The notes under the pieces: model-generated
Told to the model about the DNA's origin: nothing
Database searches by the model: none
Seen by the model: the letters and a program-made list of their open reading frames with translations, nothing else
Program-made: the position numbers and the translations under genes
Assembly: GCA_036346205.1 (NCBI GenBank)
Contig: JARFJB010002418.1
Span: forward strand, 752,001 to 816,000
Source of the DNA: Vesta saturnalis
Taxonomy: Eukaryota > Arthropoda > Insecta > Coleoptera > Lampyridae
Direction: 5' to 3'
DNA length: 64,000 bases
Shown here: piece by piece, positions 1 through 11,222 of the stretch
Layout: each line of letters starts with the position of its first letter
How positions within the stretch are numbered: the first letter of the stretch is position 1

Positions 1-6
1 ACAAAA

Positions 7-303
7 ATGACTGGTTCACAATGTACATTTCTTTTAGATACAGGAGCGGATATTTCAATTTTTAAATGTACAAAAATTAATAACAATCAAATAATTAACA
101 CCTCTAATATTAGCAATATCAAAGGCGTTACTGAAGGCATCATCCAATCATTAGGTATTACTGAAACAGATATTTTTGTTGACAATTACAAAATGTCACA
201 TACTTTCCATATTGTAGACGAAAATTTTTCTATACCAACAGATGCAATTTTAGGTAGAGGCTTCATTTCTAAATACAAATGCACATTAAATTATTCAAAC
301 TGA
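7..303 (+). pseudogene. Retroviral-type aspartic protease fragment
   Basis: The open frame begins in mid-domain and shows the aspartic protease active-site pattern LLDTGADISIF at about residues 9-19, followed by a flap-like segment and the late motif ILGRGF near residues 81-86. Retroelement proteases have this DTGA...ILGR layout and work as dimers to cut the Gag-Pol polyprotein. The frame stops at 301-303 and the pol reading resumes in another frame from 311, so the polyprotein is broken here. Confidence 0.75.
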
Positions 304-310
304 CTGGACT

Positions 311-1421
311 ATGACAATGAAAATTCTACATAATCAACATGTTGTTGTCCCCATTTATAGTAGCCCAGAGGCAAATAATGTAATGATAGTGCCAGCACGT
401 TCTGAAGTTATACGATATTACCAAAAATTCGAAGAGCTGAAAGAAGACGCTGTAGTGGTAAACAAAGAATTATATCCAGGAGTTTTTGTAGCACGTACAA
501 TTGTGTCAAGTAATTCTCCTCTTGTAAAAATTATTAACACAAATTCCGATACAATCACATTAAGAAATATTCACATTGAGACACTCAGTCTAGATTATTT
601 CCATGTATATCATATTACCAACGATCAAGACGATAGATTAAGTAAATTAGAGAAACAATTAAACCTAGACACTGTTCCAATTCTCGTTAAAGATAAAGTA
701 GTTAAAATTTGTCAAAAATTTGCAGATATTTTCGCATTAAAATCGGATAAAATATCAATCAACAATTTCTATAAAGAAGAATTAAAATTAGTAGATAAGA
801 AACCGGTGTACATAAAAAATTATCGAAGTCCACATTCGCATAAACAGGAAATAAATCAACAAATAAATAAAATGCTAGAACATGAAATAATAGAACCCTC
901 CAGGTCTCAGTACAACAGTCCAATCTTACTAGTTCCCAAAAAATCAGAAAATGGAATTAAAAAATGGCGTTTAGTAATCGACTAGACAACTAAATAAAAA
1001 ATTAATCGCCGACAAATTTCCATTACCTCGTATAGACGACATTTTAGATCAGTTAGGTCGAGCCAAATGGTTCTCTGTAATTGACTTAATATCAGGTTTT
1101 CATCAAATACCGCTGGAAGAAAATTCACGCGATATGACGTCTTTTAGTATAGACGCTGGATCCTTCCGATTTACTAGATTACTTTCAGTAAGTCCCAATA
1201 GTTTTCAAAGAATGATGTCAATTGCATTTGCAGGAATCACTCCTGAAAAAGCATTTTTATATATGGACGATTTAATCGTTATTGGTTGCTCTGAAAAACA
1301 TCATTTATCAAATTTACAGAAAGTATTTGAAACGTGTAGAAAATTTAATTTAAAATTAAATCCCGAAAATGTAAATTTTCAGAAACGAAGTTACGTATTT
1401 AGGTCACAAAATTACAGATAA
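311..1421 (+). pseudogene. Reverse transcriptase fragments of the gypsy-like pol
   Basis: From 311 the frame covers the protease-RT linker and the RT fingers: a conserved EHEIIEPSRSQYNSPILLV block and KKWRLVID just before a stop at 983-985. The next RT blocks (PLPRI..IL, WFSVIDLISGFHQIPL) follow in a shifted frame near 1020-1115. A further frame, 1134-1421, holds the palm with the catalytic YMDD box near 1260-1272. At least two frame changes lie within RT. The enzyme would copy element RNA into DNA in a cytoplasmic particle; this copy cannot. Confidence 0.8.
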
Positions 1422-1639
1422 AGGGATTCTCCCAGATGATTCAAAATTTCAAATTATTAAACAATATCCAATCCCGAAAAACGCGGATGAAGTAAAAAAC
1501 TGGTTGCATTTACAAATTATTTTCGCAGATTTATACCACAATTCGCAAAAATAACATTGCCATTAAAAAATTAACGAGAAAACACGCAAAATTTATATGG
1601 ACAGATGAATGTCAAAATTCTTTCAATTTACTAAAGAAT

Positions 1640-2539
1640 TCCTTATTATCCCTCCAATTCTTCAGTATCCAGATTTTTCTAAACCATTTATAATTACAAC
1701 AGACGCTTCACAAAGTGCTTGCGGGCTGTTGTCTCTCAAAATTTTAACGGACACGAACTTCCAATAGCATACGCTTCACGCTCATTCACAAAAGCGAAAT
1801 TAATAAAGCTATCATTTTAAAAGAACTACTCGCAATACATTGGGCGATCAAATATTTTCGTTGCTACATTTATGGAACACAATTTCTCATTAAAACTGAT
1901 CATCGTCCGTTAATTGATTTATTTACAATGCAAGACACAACTTCTAAATTAACGAGAGTTCGTCTTGAACTTGAAGAGTACAATTTTGAAATCCAATATG
2001 TTAAAGGTAAAGACAATGTTTGCGCTGACGCATTGCCTAGGATTAGTATAGACGATTTAAAAAATATGCACAACAATGCGACACAAATACTCGCTATAAC
2101 TAGGTCAAATACGAAACCAAACACAACTACCTCAACGAATCAACTAACGCAAAGTAAGGGTAATTCGAATAAAAACAATAAAAATGACGTTTATATAAAA
2201 CCTAAAGTTTACGAAGTTATAGACAATTCTGAGACACTTAAATTGCCATTAGTAAAATTCGAAGTTAACGATGCATCATTAAAAATGACAATCATGAGTA
2301 AAAGAAAATTATGCGCACAAAACGAAATCTCAATTACTAACGATGATAATTCTGCACTAGAGCAATTATTATTTAAGCTAGACGGTGTGGCTGGTGATTG
2401 TAAATTTCAAAAAGTTAAAATAAACCTAGGTGATAATATATTTAAAAAATACTCTATTCATACATTTAAGGATGTAGGAGAAAAGTGCCTTAGAAAACAA
2501 CTATTGTTTTATGTAATAAAGAAAACTTATAACAAATAA
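1640..2539 (+). pseudogene. RNase H and connection region of the gypsy-like pol
   Basis: A shifted frame near 1690-1730 reads ITTDASQSACG, the first RNase H acidic motif. Around 1890-2040 the frame carries the TDHRPLIDLF block and ends with an ADALPRIS motif, the usual close of gypsy RNase H. The open frame 1928-2539 continues for about 165 residues of Asn/Lys/Thr-rich sequence with no recognised domain, as expected for the connection region before integrase in 412/mdg1-like elements. It ends at a TAA. Confidence 0.7.
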
Positions 2540-3050
2540 AATGAGAAATTGAAACTTATAGAACAATTTCACGATAATCCACTACTAGGAGGTCATTGCG
2601 GTCAAAACGGTTATTGAAAAACTAAAGTCCTGTTATTTTTGGAAACAAATGTCTCGTGACATAGCGTTTTTGTTAAAAATGTCACAAATGCCAAATTAAT
2701 AAAATCAAATTAAAACAACCAGAGTCACTAAACGGATCACGTGTAGACCCTCTTTACAATATAGACGCTTATGATAAGGAATTACGGTAAGGTTGCAATA
2801 CGCTCATGAGCGAGCGAAGAGCACTTAGAAAAGCTAAATAGACCGTGCGACTGCTCATAATGCCAATGCTTGTCGACAAAATTTGAAACCAGGTGATCTT
2901 GTTATACTAACCAATGATGAACGACACAAATTTGATCCTTGGTACCAGGGTCCGTATTCAGTGGTTAGTGTTCAAGAACCATGTACAATTAAAATGTAGA
3001 CGGAAGACAATTGACAGTACACAAAAATCAGTACGTAAATATATGTCAAA
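2540..3050 (+). pseudogene. Integrase remnants of the gypsy-like pol
   Basis: Near 2560-2600 one frame reads EQFHDNPLLGGHCGQ, the first half of the integrase zinc-binding HHCC domain, with a Cys-containing piece near 2670-2700. The DDE catalytic core is missing. At 2780-3000 a short piece resembles the integrase C-terminal region (GDLVILTN ... WYQGPYSVVSVQ). Frameshifts occur throughout. Only a degenerate shell of integrase is left. Confidence 0.6.
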
Positions 3051-3263
3051 GTAGTATGTTAGAATATAAGTATAGTTTTAAGAGTGTGAGTAGACATAGA
3101 TAATGTGCCTTAATAATGTTAATGTTAATGATATTCTCCTTAAGAAGGGATGGATTATTTTATGTATTTAACTACTTCATCTTCTTAATTCAAATCAAAT
3201 CTTTTCCTTTATTCGAGAATGCCCTTGCAAGTGGCCATAGAAGGATCATTCTCCTAAAAGGAG

Positions 3264-3609
3264 TGTGATGCAATTACGAAACACATTCAATTTCATTTCC
3301 ATTTCAGTAGAATAAGTAAAACACATTTAAAAGTTAAACTAGTTAAATCACTTAGTATGCAAATATGCAATACCAATTATTTCAATATAAATAGACCAAT
3401 GTACTAAAGGAATGTAAAGTCATGCATTCTTATCAACACACTTTTTAATATTATAAATAGAAGTAACCAGGTAAAACTAGAACAATATACGCTTGTCGTT
3501 AAGTACATCATTGTTAATGTGTGCAATAAATAATCTGTATAAAACATGTGAGAATAAATAATAACACCACTCTAACCTTAACTAACACCAATTGGGGTTA
3601 AATACTACA
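3264..3609 (+). repeat. Probable 3' LTR of the gypsy-like element
   Basis: This 346-bp segment starts TGTGATG directly after a purine-rich tract (AAAAGGAG) and ends TACA. It contains a TATA-like TATAAATAG near 3455 and AATAAA signals near 3526 and 3553, the U3-R-U5 order expected of an LTR. No second copy is in the window, so the borders are provisional. Confidence 0.4.
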
Positions 3610-4440
3610 CTTCTACATTCCTATGATATATTCACCTCTTTCTTTGCAATATAAGTTTTACAATGTCATTTCTTCCTATATAATTTGTATAATTTAATAA
3701 ATCATGATAAGAAACTCGTTTAATATGAAAATTCAATTAAACCATATGGAAACTTATTTTAAATTGTCTTTTCACTTTTTCTTCTTCTATGTCTACACAC
3801 ACTTTATTTTTTTTTTTTCAAATGAATACTGTTGAAGTGCCTTTTCCTTATGCAATATAACGTGCACTACTGTAATTACTTATTTACTAAAGCGTCTTTC
3901 ATACAAATTACAATGTCCCTTTATTTCATATTTTTCATGGCACATTCACTCGAAGTTGCATCATTTTCTTTTTTAGCTCATACAGCTCTAAATCTACCCT
4001 AATTTTTTTATTTCCTTGATTAACACCTCGAGTCTTTTCCTTCTCTCATCAATACTTAATAATTCTTTTTCTCTTTTTATCATTCTTATTACTTTCACTA
4101 TTTCTAGCAATAAGAAGTTTACTGAACATGCAATCCCAGAGAAACCTTTTTATTATAAACATGCATCCTTTCAAAATAAGGGTTTAATTATCCCTGTATA
4201 TTTTTTGATACGTGTACCTTTCAATTGTTCATCAGGGTTGTTATGACAACGAGCTGCATTAGTTGCAATTAAAATTGGAGTGTATACTCTTCATTTAATC
4301 AAAAAATAGAAGACATTTTATTTTTTGTAAGAAAATACATAATTTATTTCCAAACAATTATACGTAGACATATGTTATTATAATTTTTTTTACAGAAATG
4401 TTAAATTAGTTGTCTTTCCTACAGTTCTTGAGCTGGTAAT
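3610..4440. other. Non-coding stretch with Polinton-associated repeat
   Basis: No gene is seen. About 3885-4225 is closely matched in the same orientation by 29925-30200, and a short part again at 31140-31194. The minus strand is rich in Lys/Leu codons but has no credible long frame. The repeat lies beside a Polinton-type small gene in both places, so it is probably decayed Polinton interior. Confidence 0.5.
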
Positions 4441-4683
4441 CTACATGTCATTCTCAGACAGATATTGTTTAAACTTTTCAATGCGATCTTGTTTTTTGAA
4501 GTATTCATAAAATTGTAAGGGAAGTATGGACTTAAAGTTCTGGGTTTCAATGATAATATGTTTACCATACTTTGTGTCGATGGTATTCATATCAATCACT
4601 TTATATTTTGCACACACCTCCAAGTCTTTTATGTTCGTGAAGGATTTACAGAAAGTGCTACTGTTCAATGCAGATAGATCCAT
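4441..4683 (-). CDS. TIR-proximal Polinton small protein (80 aa)
   Basis: An 80-residue protein with a central block KYKVIDMNTIDTKYGKHIII and an aromatic/acidic C-terminal half (FYEYFKKQDRIEKF). It is clearly homologous to the reading frame at 56744-57020 in Polinton 2, which occupies the same place next to the right terminal repeat, and to the fragment at 30489-30660. Conservation over three copies suggests a real Polinton gene. The hydrophobic, glycine-punctuated middle could be a small beta-barrel or OB-like fold; that is inference and no function is assigned. The ATG is preceded by AAAG. Confidence 0.6.
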   Translation of the reverse strand: MDLSALNSSTFCKSFTNIKDLEVCAKYKVIDMNTIDTKYGKHIIIETQNFKSILPLQFYEYFKKQDRIEKFKQYLSENDM

Positions 4684-4801
4684 CTTTACTGATTCGAGAA
4701 CGCTTATGAATTATAGTTGACACCGGAACTGTCCTATATATTACTGCATCATGATTTTGATGGTAGAGGGGAGAGTGTACTTTAATAATTGTATCGATAG
4801 G

Positions 4802-5143
4802 CTAATCTGCATCTGATGAGGATGAACTGCTACCATCAGGAGATGCTGTCCATTTTTTTTTTACATCGTTGCAAAACTGATGCAATTGCACAGCTTTCAG
4901 TTCTTCTACAAAACATGTTCTACATATTTTCTTTAAATTTAAAAACTTTTCACATATCGTTACTCCTTTTTCATACTTTTTCACTAGGACGTTACACTCC
5001 GCTTCACTATAATCATCTCGCCCGTAAACCGCCTCATGTTCGGCATCGAATACTAATGCCGAAAATTCTTGCTTCAAGCGTTCCACCGCTGTTCTCAGGT
5101 CAGTTGCTTTGGTCCATTGCTCTTGAGCGTATGCCATCCACAT
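4802..5143 (-). CDS. Unrecognised 113-aa protein with acidic Ser-rich tail
   Basis: The open frame starts with ATG and encodes a mostly helical, charged protein ending in a run of six serines followed by DAD. Four cysteines lie in the centre (spacing in ICEKFLNLKKICRTC is C-x8-C-x2-C). I recognise no family. It lies between the TIR-proximal Polinton small gene (4441-4683) and a Polinton terminal repeat, on the same strand, so it may be an accessory gene of that decayed element. No counterpart is seen in Polinton 2. Confidence 0.45.
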   Translation of the reverse strand: MWMAYAQEQWTKATDLRTAVERLKQEFSALVFDAEHEAVYGRDDYSEAECNVLVKKYEKGVTICEKFLNLKKICRTCFVEELKAVQLHQFCNDVKKKWTASPDGSSSSSSDAD

Positions 5144-5199
5144 GTTTTACACAACACTCACTATCCATTACACTATTTCCTTATATTGTTACTCTAAAC

Positions 5200-6232
5200 G
5201 ACACCCACTATGTTACATTAGTGCAGATATGAACCATCTCTTTGATTACCATACATATCTGGTTACGCGCATAAGCTACTTTCAACGATGATGCTGTCAC
5301 TATACTTTTTAGCTGTAACGCGATCACCTTTTAGTGAGGATATGAACCGACCATTTTTAGCTATGATATACAGATCAATAACCTTTGACCTTGACCACAC
5401 TATTTTTAGACTTCTAAGAATTGTAATATGATGATGATGACATTGCAATTTCTATTTTTAGCTTTTGACCTTGACATACAAATTTCCCCGCCAAAACGTT
5501 TGACCGCAGAGTGACCTTGTAATATGATGAGGATGCTGACATTGCAATTTCTATTTTTAGCTTGAAGCGGAGTATTCACCTTCAATGAACTCATGACCTA
5601 CTTTTTATGCATAGCTTACGAGATCGTCGTCGTCGTCGTGACCTTCAAGTGGAGTAGATTTAGATTTCTACGAATTGTAGTTTGATGATCTAGCAATTTC
5701 TATTTTTAGCTTTAAATTTTGATCTAAATGTGCCCTTGATTTGAGTACCTCTTACATGTTTAAACTTGTTAAATACCCACCTTGTCCTACTTTTAGTTTA
5801 GAAACACTAAGAAGTGTCATACGATACCCCTACAGATCAATAACCTTTGACCTTGACCACACTATTTTTAGACTTCTAAGAATTGTAATATGATGATGAC
5901 ATTGCATTTTCTATTTTTAGCTTCTGACCATGACATACAAATTTCCCCGCCAAAACGTTTGACCGCAGAGTGACCTTGTAATATGATGAGGATGGTGACA
6001 TTGCAATTTCTATTTTTAGCTTGAAGTGGAGTATTCACCTTCAATGAACTCATGACCTACTTTTTATGCATAGCTTACGAGATCGTCGTGACCTTGAAGT
6101 GGAGTAGCTCCTGCCTTACATTACTACTACTACCGATATATGCAATGTGTACGAGGACCTTGACCTTGAGCAGAAACACTCGTAGAAAAAGTATAGTAGA
6201 AAAGTGGAGTAGCTCCGGCCTTACATTACTAC
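5200..6232. repeat. Right terminal repeat of a decayed Polinton
   Basis: The sequence is the reverse complement of the terminal repeat at 31195-32060 and ends at 6232 with TTACATTACTACT, i.e. AGTAGTAATG read inward, like other Polinton ends here. It contains a long direct duplication (about 5366-5632 and 5834-6088) and many TGACCTTGA motifs. A TAGCTTACGAGATCGTCG segment occurs twice. Short open frames inside are repeats of each other and not genes. Confidence 0.65.
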
Positions 6233-6391
6233 TGAAGTCCACAGCGAGTCGTCTTTCATCTCTTTCCATAGATATGCACATACATCTTTACTTACTTACT
6301 TTACTTACAACGATTAAATTTTTTTTCACATTTTTTTAGTTTTGAGAAAATTTGGAACTGCTATCTTTGGCGCTGTTATTTTTTTAGTCTA

Positions 6392-6411
6392 TATACAAAC
6401 AGTGGCGTAAC
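6392..6411 (+). repeat. hAT left end: 8-bp target duplication plus 12-bp TIR
   Basis: TATACAAA (6392-6399) is followed by CAGTGGCGTAAC. The same two strings occur in mirror arrangement at 29760-29779. Confidence 0.85.
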
Positions 6412-6796
6412 TACCACCGGTCCAGCGGATGCAATGGAGTGGGGCCCCCGACTACAAGGGGCCCCCATTTGAGTTTTTTTTTTGCTTGTTCATTAAAGTT
6501 GAGAACAAAAAGTAATTATTTATTTTGGTATGATTTTTAAATGAAAAATAGGATTCAATATTTTTCAATAAGTCCGTAAAATCTTTGGTAACGACGTTAC
6601 GGGCCTCCATTATTTTACGAAATTTGGGCCTCCCAAATCTTACTATCAATCATTTGTTTTAACACGATTGATAAAGAAATTTAATTTATTGTAGTTGTAG
6701 AAAACTTTCGTTTTTCTTGCTTTCATGTCTTGAAATGGGCCCACCTGAGAGTCTCGTTTAAGTAATTTATAACTTTTCGACGTAACATCCAAATGA

Positions 6797-7345
6797 AAGG
6801 ATTTACATGTTGCGTATGGATTCCATCTGGGGGCCCCGGTTCCAGATGTTTAATCTAACAACTAACTATACAAATTGTCATTTTGACAAAACGTATAACA
6901 ATGTTATATATACTGAACACATTTATTTTTAATTAGCGGATTTACATGTCGGGTATGGATCTCTCCTGGGGGCCCCGGTTCCTGATGCTTAATCTAACAA
7001 CTAACTATAAAAATTGTCATTTTGACAAAACGTATAACAATGTTATATATACTGAAAATTTTTTTTTAATTAAAGGATTTACATGTCGTATATGGATCTC
7101 TCCTGGGGGCCCCGGTTCCAGATGTTCAATCTAACAACTAACTATAAAAATTGTCATTTTGACAAAACGTATAACAATGTTATATATATTGAACAATTTT
7201 TTTTTTAATTAGCGGATTTACATGTCGTGTATGGACCTCTCCTGGGGGCCCCGGTTCCAGATGTTTAATCGACCAACTAACTATAAAAATTTTCATTTTG
7301 ACAAAACGTATAACAATGTTATACATACTGAATAAAATTGGTTTC
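6797..7345. repeat. Four tandem copies of a ~138-bp unit
   Basis: Units start near 6801, 6940, 7077 and 7216 with ATTTACATG and run through GGGGGCCCCGGTTCC and a TTTTGACAAAACGTATAAC block. They differ by a few substitutions and small indels. The GGCCCC core resembles the hAT end sequence just outside, so the array may be an expanded subterminal repeat of the hAT element. Confidence 0.85.
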
Positions 7346-9947
7346 AGTTTATTTCATTTTTAAGTACGTGCACCGTAAAGGCAACATTTTTTGACTCGAA
7401 TATAAGGACTATTGAATAGAACCCAGCGATTCTGTAATAATAAGAGTACACATGTAATGACATAATTGCAATGTTCACTGTACAGCACATCCTAACCGTA
7501 GGCGTTTCATCCATTTTTGCGTTTACGTATTATCTATTTTTTGTATACATGTTTTATCCAAACGCGTACGGTTTGTCAGACACAATTTACAATAAAAATA
7601 ATATTATTAAAATTGTGTTATTCATAATAATCTCCTATTATCACCGTATAGCTGGGTTATATTAAAAATGCCTTGATTATTAAGAAGTCACTACCTCCGG
7701 GATATCAGACTGGAATAATCACCTTAAGGTCAATTCTGAAGTACCGGAGTGAGGGTTTTAATTTATATCGTTTTCACGTAACAATGTACAACTTACAAAA
7801 ACAACTCGGTGATTCTTTGGCAATGGAGAACACATTTAATAAAAACCAATTAAATTTTAATGCATATTTTGGGCTGAGTAACCGTACGCAGTTTAGGTAC
7901 TCAAATATGCGCGAAAATGGGTAAAACGCGTACGCTTACTCAGACCACAATATGGATTAAAAGTTGAATGTTTTAATTAAATGCAATCTTCCATTGTCAC
8001 ATAATCGCTGGGTTATGTTGAAAAGTCGTTAGTTGTTATAAGAAAATAGTAAATTAAAAGACACTAACTGAATTACAGCCTTGAGGAATCACCTCAAGCA
8101 ATTCAAATTTCGCGGTACATTCCACTGGCGCGTAAGTGCTGCGTTTCGTTGGCGCTGTTACCGCGCACTGTTACCATTTTACCAACCGTGACCATCAGTG
8201 ACACAGTTAGTTGCATCTTGAGCTCAACGGCTCCTATGGAAGAGCTGTTGATGCAAAATTCGAACGCTGGAGTCATCGCTCAAAGAAAATTCAAGGATGG
8301 CATCAAACCGCAAGTATCTGAGTGGATGTCAGAAAAGAAAGTTGAAAGCGGAGCGTCTCGAAGACGCTAAAAGTTGCGACCGATAACTTCCTTTTTCCAG
8401 TTCAACGAAACTGATGCATCGGTCGAAACGATTAGGTAAGAAATTTTAAAAGGGACATAAAGGTCTTGGTTTTAGTAAGCAAATTATACAATATTAGTTA
8501 GATTGAAAATAAACATAAATAACTGTTTGAGCAACAATTTTAGTGCTTTTGATCTATCAAACTATATTGATTGATTACATTTCAGTTTTAATTAACGCTA
8601 AATTTGATTTCCTTTACAATTTTAATATTATTTCCATATTCTAATAATTCATTATTTCGGTGTCCCTCATTCGGTGTGTCCCGCAGAATATAAACATTCG
8701 ATACATCACTGAATGCATTTGTTTGGGAAAACACATATTCTTGGAAAGGTTGGAAGAAATATTTCTAGAAATTGTGTTGCGGCTGTATTCAATAATATAC
8801 AGAATGTGTATATGTACGAATGTAATCTGTTTGTGTGCTAATGCATACAAACAAAATTTTTTGTATGATTTAACTGGAACTGGAAAATTCCAGTTAATGA
8901 TCTCAAAAATTATTTGTACCTTCCAGAAAAATTGCTTTAAATCTTCCAAGAATATTTTGTAGTGTTAATGGCATTATTTTCAGCGAAATAGAAAATCGGA
9001 ATGCATTCGTCGAAGTTACTCCGCTTGATTTTGACAGCAGAAAGTCTGATTTGCATCACGATGGTGAAAAGAAGCTTCATATAACTGCGTATGTATCATA
9101 CAATAAATCTAGTTTTTAAAATATTTTAGTGAATATGTTTAAACAATACGATCACCGAATACTTAAATTGCATCTATTGTGTAACGTACAAAAATTCATA
9201 TGCGTAAATTCGTTTAATTGGTAAAAAAAAATCATCTACTTTAACTCCTTCTCTATATGTACTAAACGCACTATTCCTACGATTCGTGTGTAACACATTA
9301 CAGTAATTTTACATGTCTTCTATTGTATAATTTAACAAAAATCAGATTCATGTTATTAATTCTATTAAAAGTAAATAGGTATGACATCTGTCGGCGTGTA
9401 GCCAAACTCTGTACTACATAATGGTTGTAAACACCAATACCTTAAGTTAGTTTACGAAATTCTCGTAAGAGGGCGAGGTTAAGGTATCAATTAGCCAATA
9501 AAATCTTTTATTGAACATAAATAGAATAGATCAAAATTCAGTTTTGATAAGAAAATTTTCACTTTCTTCTCCGCCATTTTGTGACGCTACGAAAATTTTG
9601 TGATTTCTTTTACACTTTCTCTACTAAACGAAATTATTTCGGATTCTGGTAAAGATTTCAAAACAATAGGAATTCCTACCAAATTTGCTAATGCTATTGA
9701 TCGCAAGCTTTGCGGATTTCAAACAAAATTGGTCGTGTCCAATAAGGGTAAGAATTACAGTTTTTCTCATTTGGTACTAATTTAAAATCTTCCTTCTTAG
9801 GGAACGGAACACATACAATCTACAAATATAAAGCTTTAGATTCGAACCTATCTGGCTCGTGTTAACATTTATTGCGTCTTACAACATAGTGGTAAGTTCA
9901 TAAACCTTTCTATCTTCGTGCTTACCTACCTTTACTTTTTTTTAGCG
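7346..9947. other. No gene recognised; diverged direct duplication inside
   Basis: Short open frames here (for example 7471-7665 and 8149-8370) resemble nothing I know. A diverged duplication is visible: about 7555-7760 and 7920-8110 share AACGCGTACG, a CGCTGGGTTAT-like block and an AATCACCT..AAG block in the same order. The rest is AT-rich and featureless. By position it is interior of the hAT element. Confidence 0.5.
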
Positions 9948-10030
9948 GTTTTGTGTTGGTTTTGTGTTGGTTCTACGCTGGTTGTATGTTGGTGTCGTGT
10001 TGGTTTGGCGTTGGATTAGTTTTGTATTAG
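9948..10030 (+). repeat. Minisatellite of ~10-bp GTTGGTTTTG-like units
   Basis: Roughly eight imperfect repeats of a TTTTGTGTTGG-type unit, with substitutions. Confidence 0.7.
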
Positions 10031-10838
10031 CTTCAATTAGAAGGAAAAATTACTCTTCTTGCGAACCTACTTTTCCTCATCTGTAACCTTCCGGTAACTT
10101 AAATGTGAAATTTGGATTGGCTACGCTAACCTAAGCCATTGGACATATCATATCGGGAGCGCTGCACCTGCTTTAGTGGCTGTCCTATCGCTAGAGTAGA
10201 GTAAGAACTCTCGACATCAAATAAGGTCAGAGTGTTTATCCGTATTATTATATGTACTACTTCCATTATTGTCTGCGAATAAGGTATAGATTTCAATTAG
10301 GATTAATAACACTAAAACTGCTCACCTTAATTGTATCTGTAAATATGATCAGTAACCTCTAGCTAACATTGATTGATTTAGTATCGTACTACCTTCCTAA
10401 GCATATACTTTACTATTAGTTTCATTATCTGGTTAATATTAGAATTTACAGCTTTACTTAGTGATTAAAACTACCGTTATGTAATGTAAATGTCAGTTGC
10501 GGCAGACGAGTTTCATTATATAAGTATGCGCGTCACATTTAAGTAACTGGATGTGTCTAAATAGTATCATTTAATATAAATTACCTGTGCTGAATTTATT
10601 ACTTTCATTGTTGAATGTTTCTTTTCTCATAAAAGATTTCTTTGCTTTATCAAAATTAGGTTACGAGAACGATTTGGTTACTCAATTATTTATTTCTGGT
10701 TCTTTTCTTCCTAAATATTTGGTTATTGACTTAGTTTTCTCAGAAATAAATAAGTTTTGGGTTAATTGAAACGTCCCCATTTCTTTCAGCAATCGCTTTA
10801 ATTGGGCGGTTAAGTATTTAAATATTAATGTGTTTATG
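10031..10838. other. No gene recognised
   Basis: AT-rich sequence between the minisatellite and the Polinton 1 target duplication. Open frames of about 60 codons have no recognisable content. Confidence 0.5.
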
Positions 10839-10907
10839 TAAATGAGTAGTATAGCTATACAGATCCTGGCCACTTTTCTACTATACTTTTTCTACGAGTG
10901 TTTCTGC

Positions 10908-11222
10908 TCAAGGTCATCACATTACCTATGTCCAAGTACATGGTTTATCAAGGTCATCGTCTTCAAGGTCACCTCGGCCACGTGGTAGGTGTAACCCGCC
11001 TCTTCAAGGTCATGCTTGCACGAGTCCTTCAAGGTCACTAGAAAAGTTACTAGATTGTTGATTGTCCTGAAGGTCATTGCCCTCAGTCTCAAGCAAGTCT
11101 ATGCATGTTTCAAGGCCACGCCCTATTGTTCCGTTATTCTAAAAATAGATTGTTATCTCAATTCTAGGAAATCAATAAAGGCGATGCATTGTCGACGGTT
11201 CAAAGTCTATTCTTCAAGGTCA
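10908..11222 (+). promoter_or_regulatory. Cluster of TCAAGGTCA nuclear-receptor-type motifs
   Basis: TCAAGGTCA occurs at 10908, 10948, 10963, 11004, 11029 and 11214, TCAAGGCCA at 11110 and TGAAGGTCA at 11068, all in one orientation. YCAAGGYCR is the known monomer site of FTZ-F1/NR5A receptors and TNAAGGTCA that of ERR. More copies follow in the tandem units. Binding is inference; the density itself is directly seen. Confidence 0.5.

Larger units (their letters stand above)
1..3609 (+). mobile_element. Decayed Ty3/gypsy-type LTR retrotransposon (412/mdg1-like), 3' part
   Basis: Plus-strand pieces appear in the order protease, reverse transcriptase, RNase H, connection region, integrase remnants, and a probable 3' LTR. 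This is the order of Ty3/gypsy elements; the RNase H end followed by a long connection region resembles the 412/mdg1 group. Gag and the 5' LTR would lie left of the window. Multiple frameshifts and stops break pol, and the catalytic core of integrase is gone, so the copy is dead. The lineage is inferred from sequence style only. Confidence 0.8.

Noticed and set aside
5263..6053. Pair of similar minus-strand frames around 5406-5594 and 5868-6053
   Set aside because: They are copies of one repeat unit in a Polinton TIR, not genes.
8149..8370. 73-codon plus-strand frame
   Set aside because: No recognisable motif or neighbour support.
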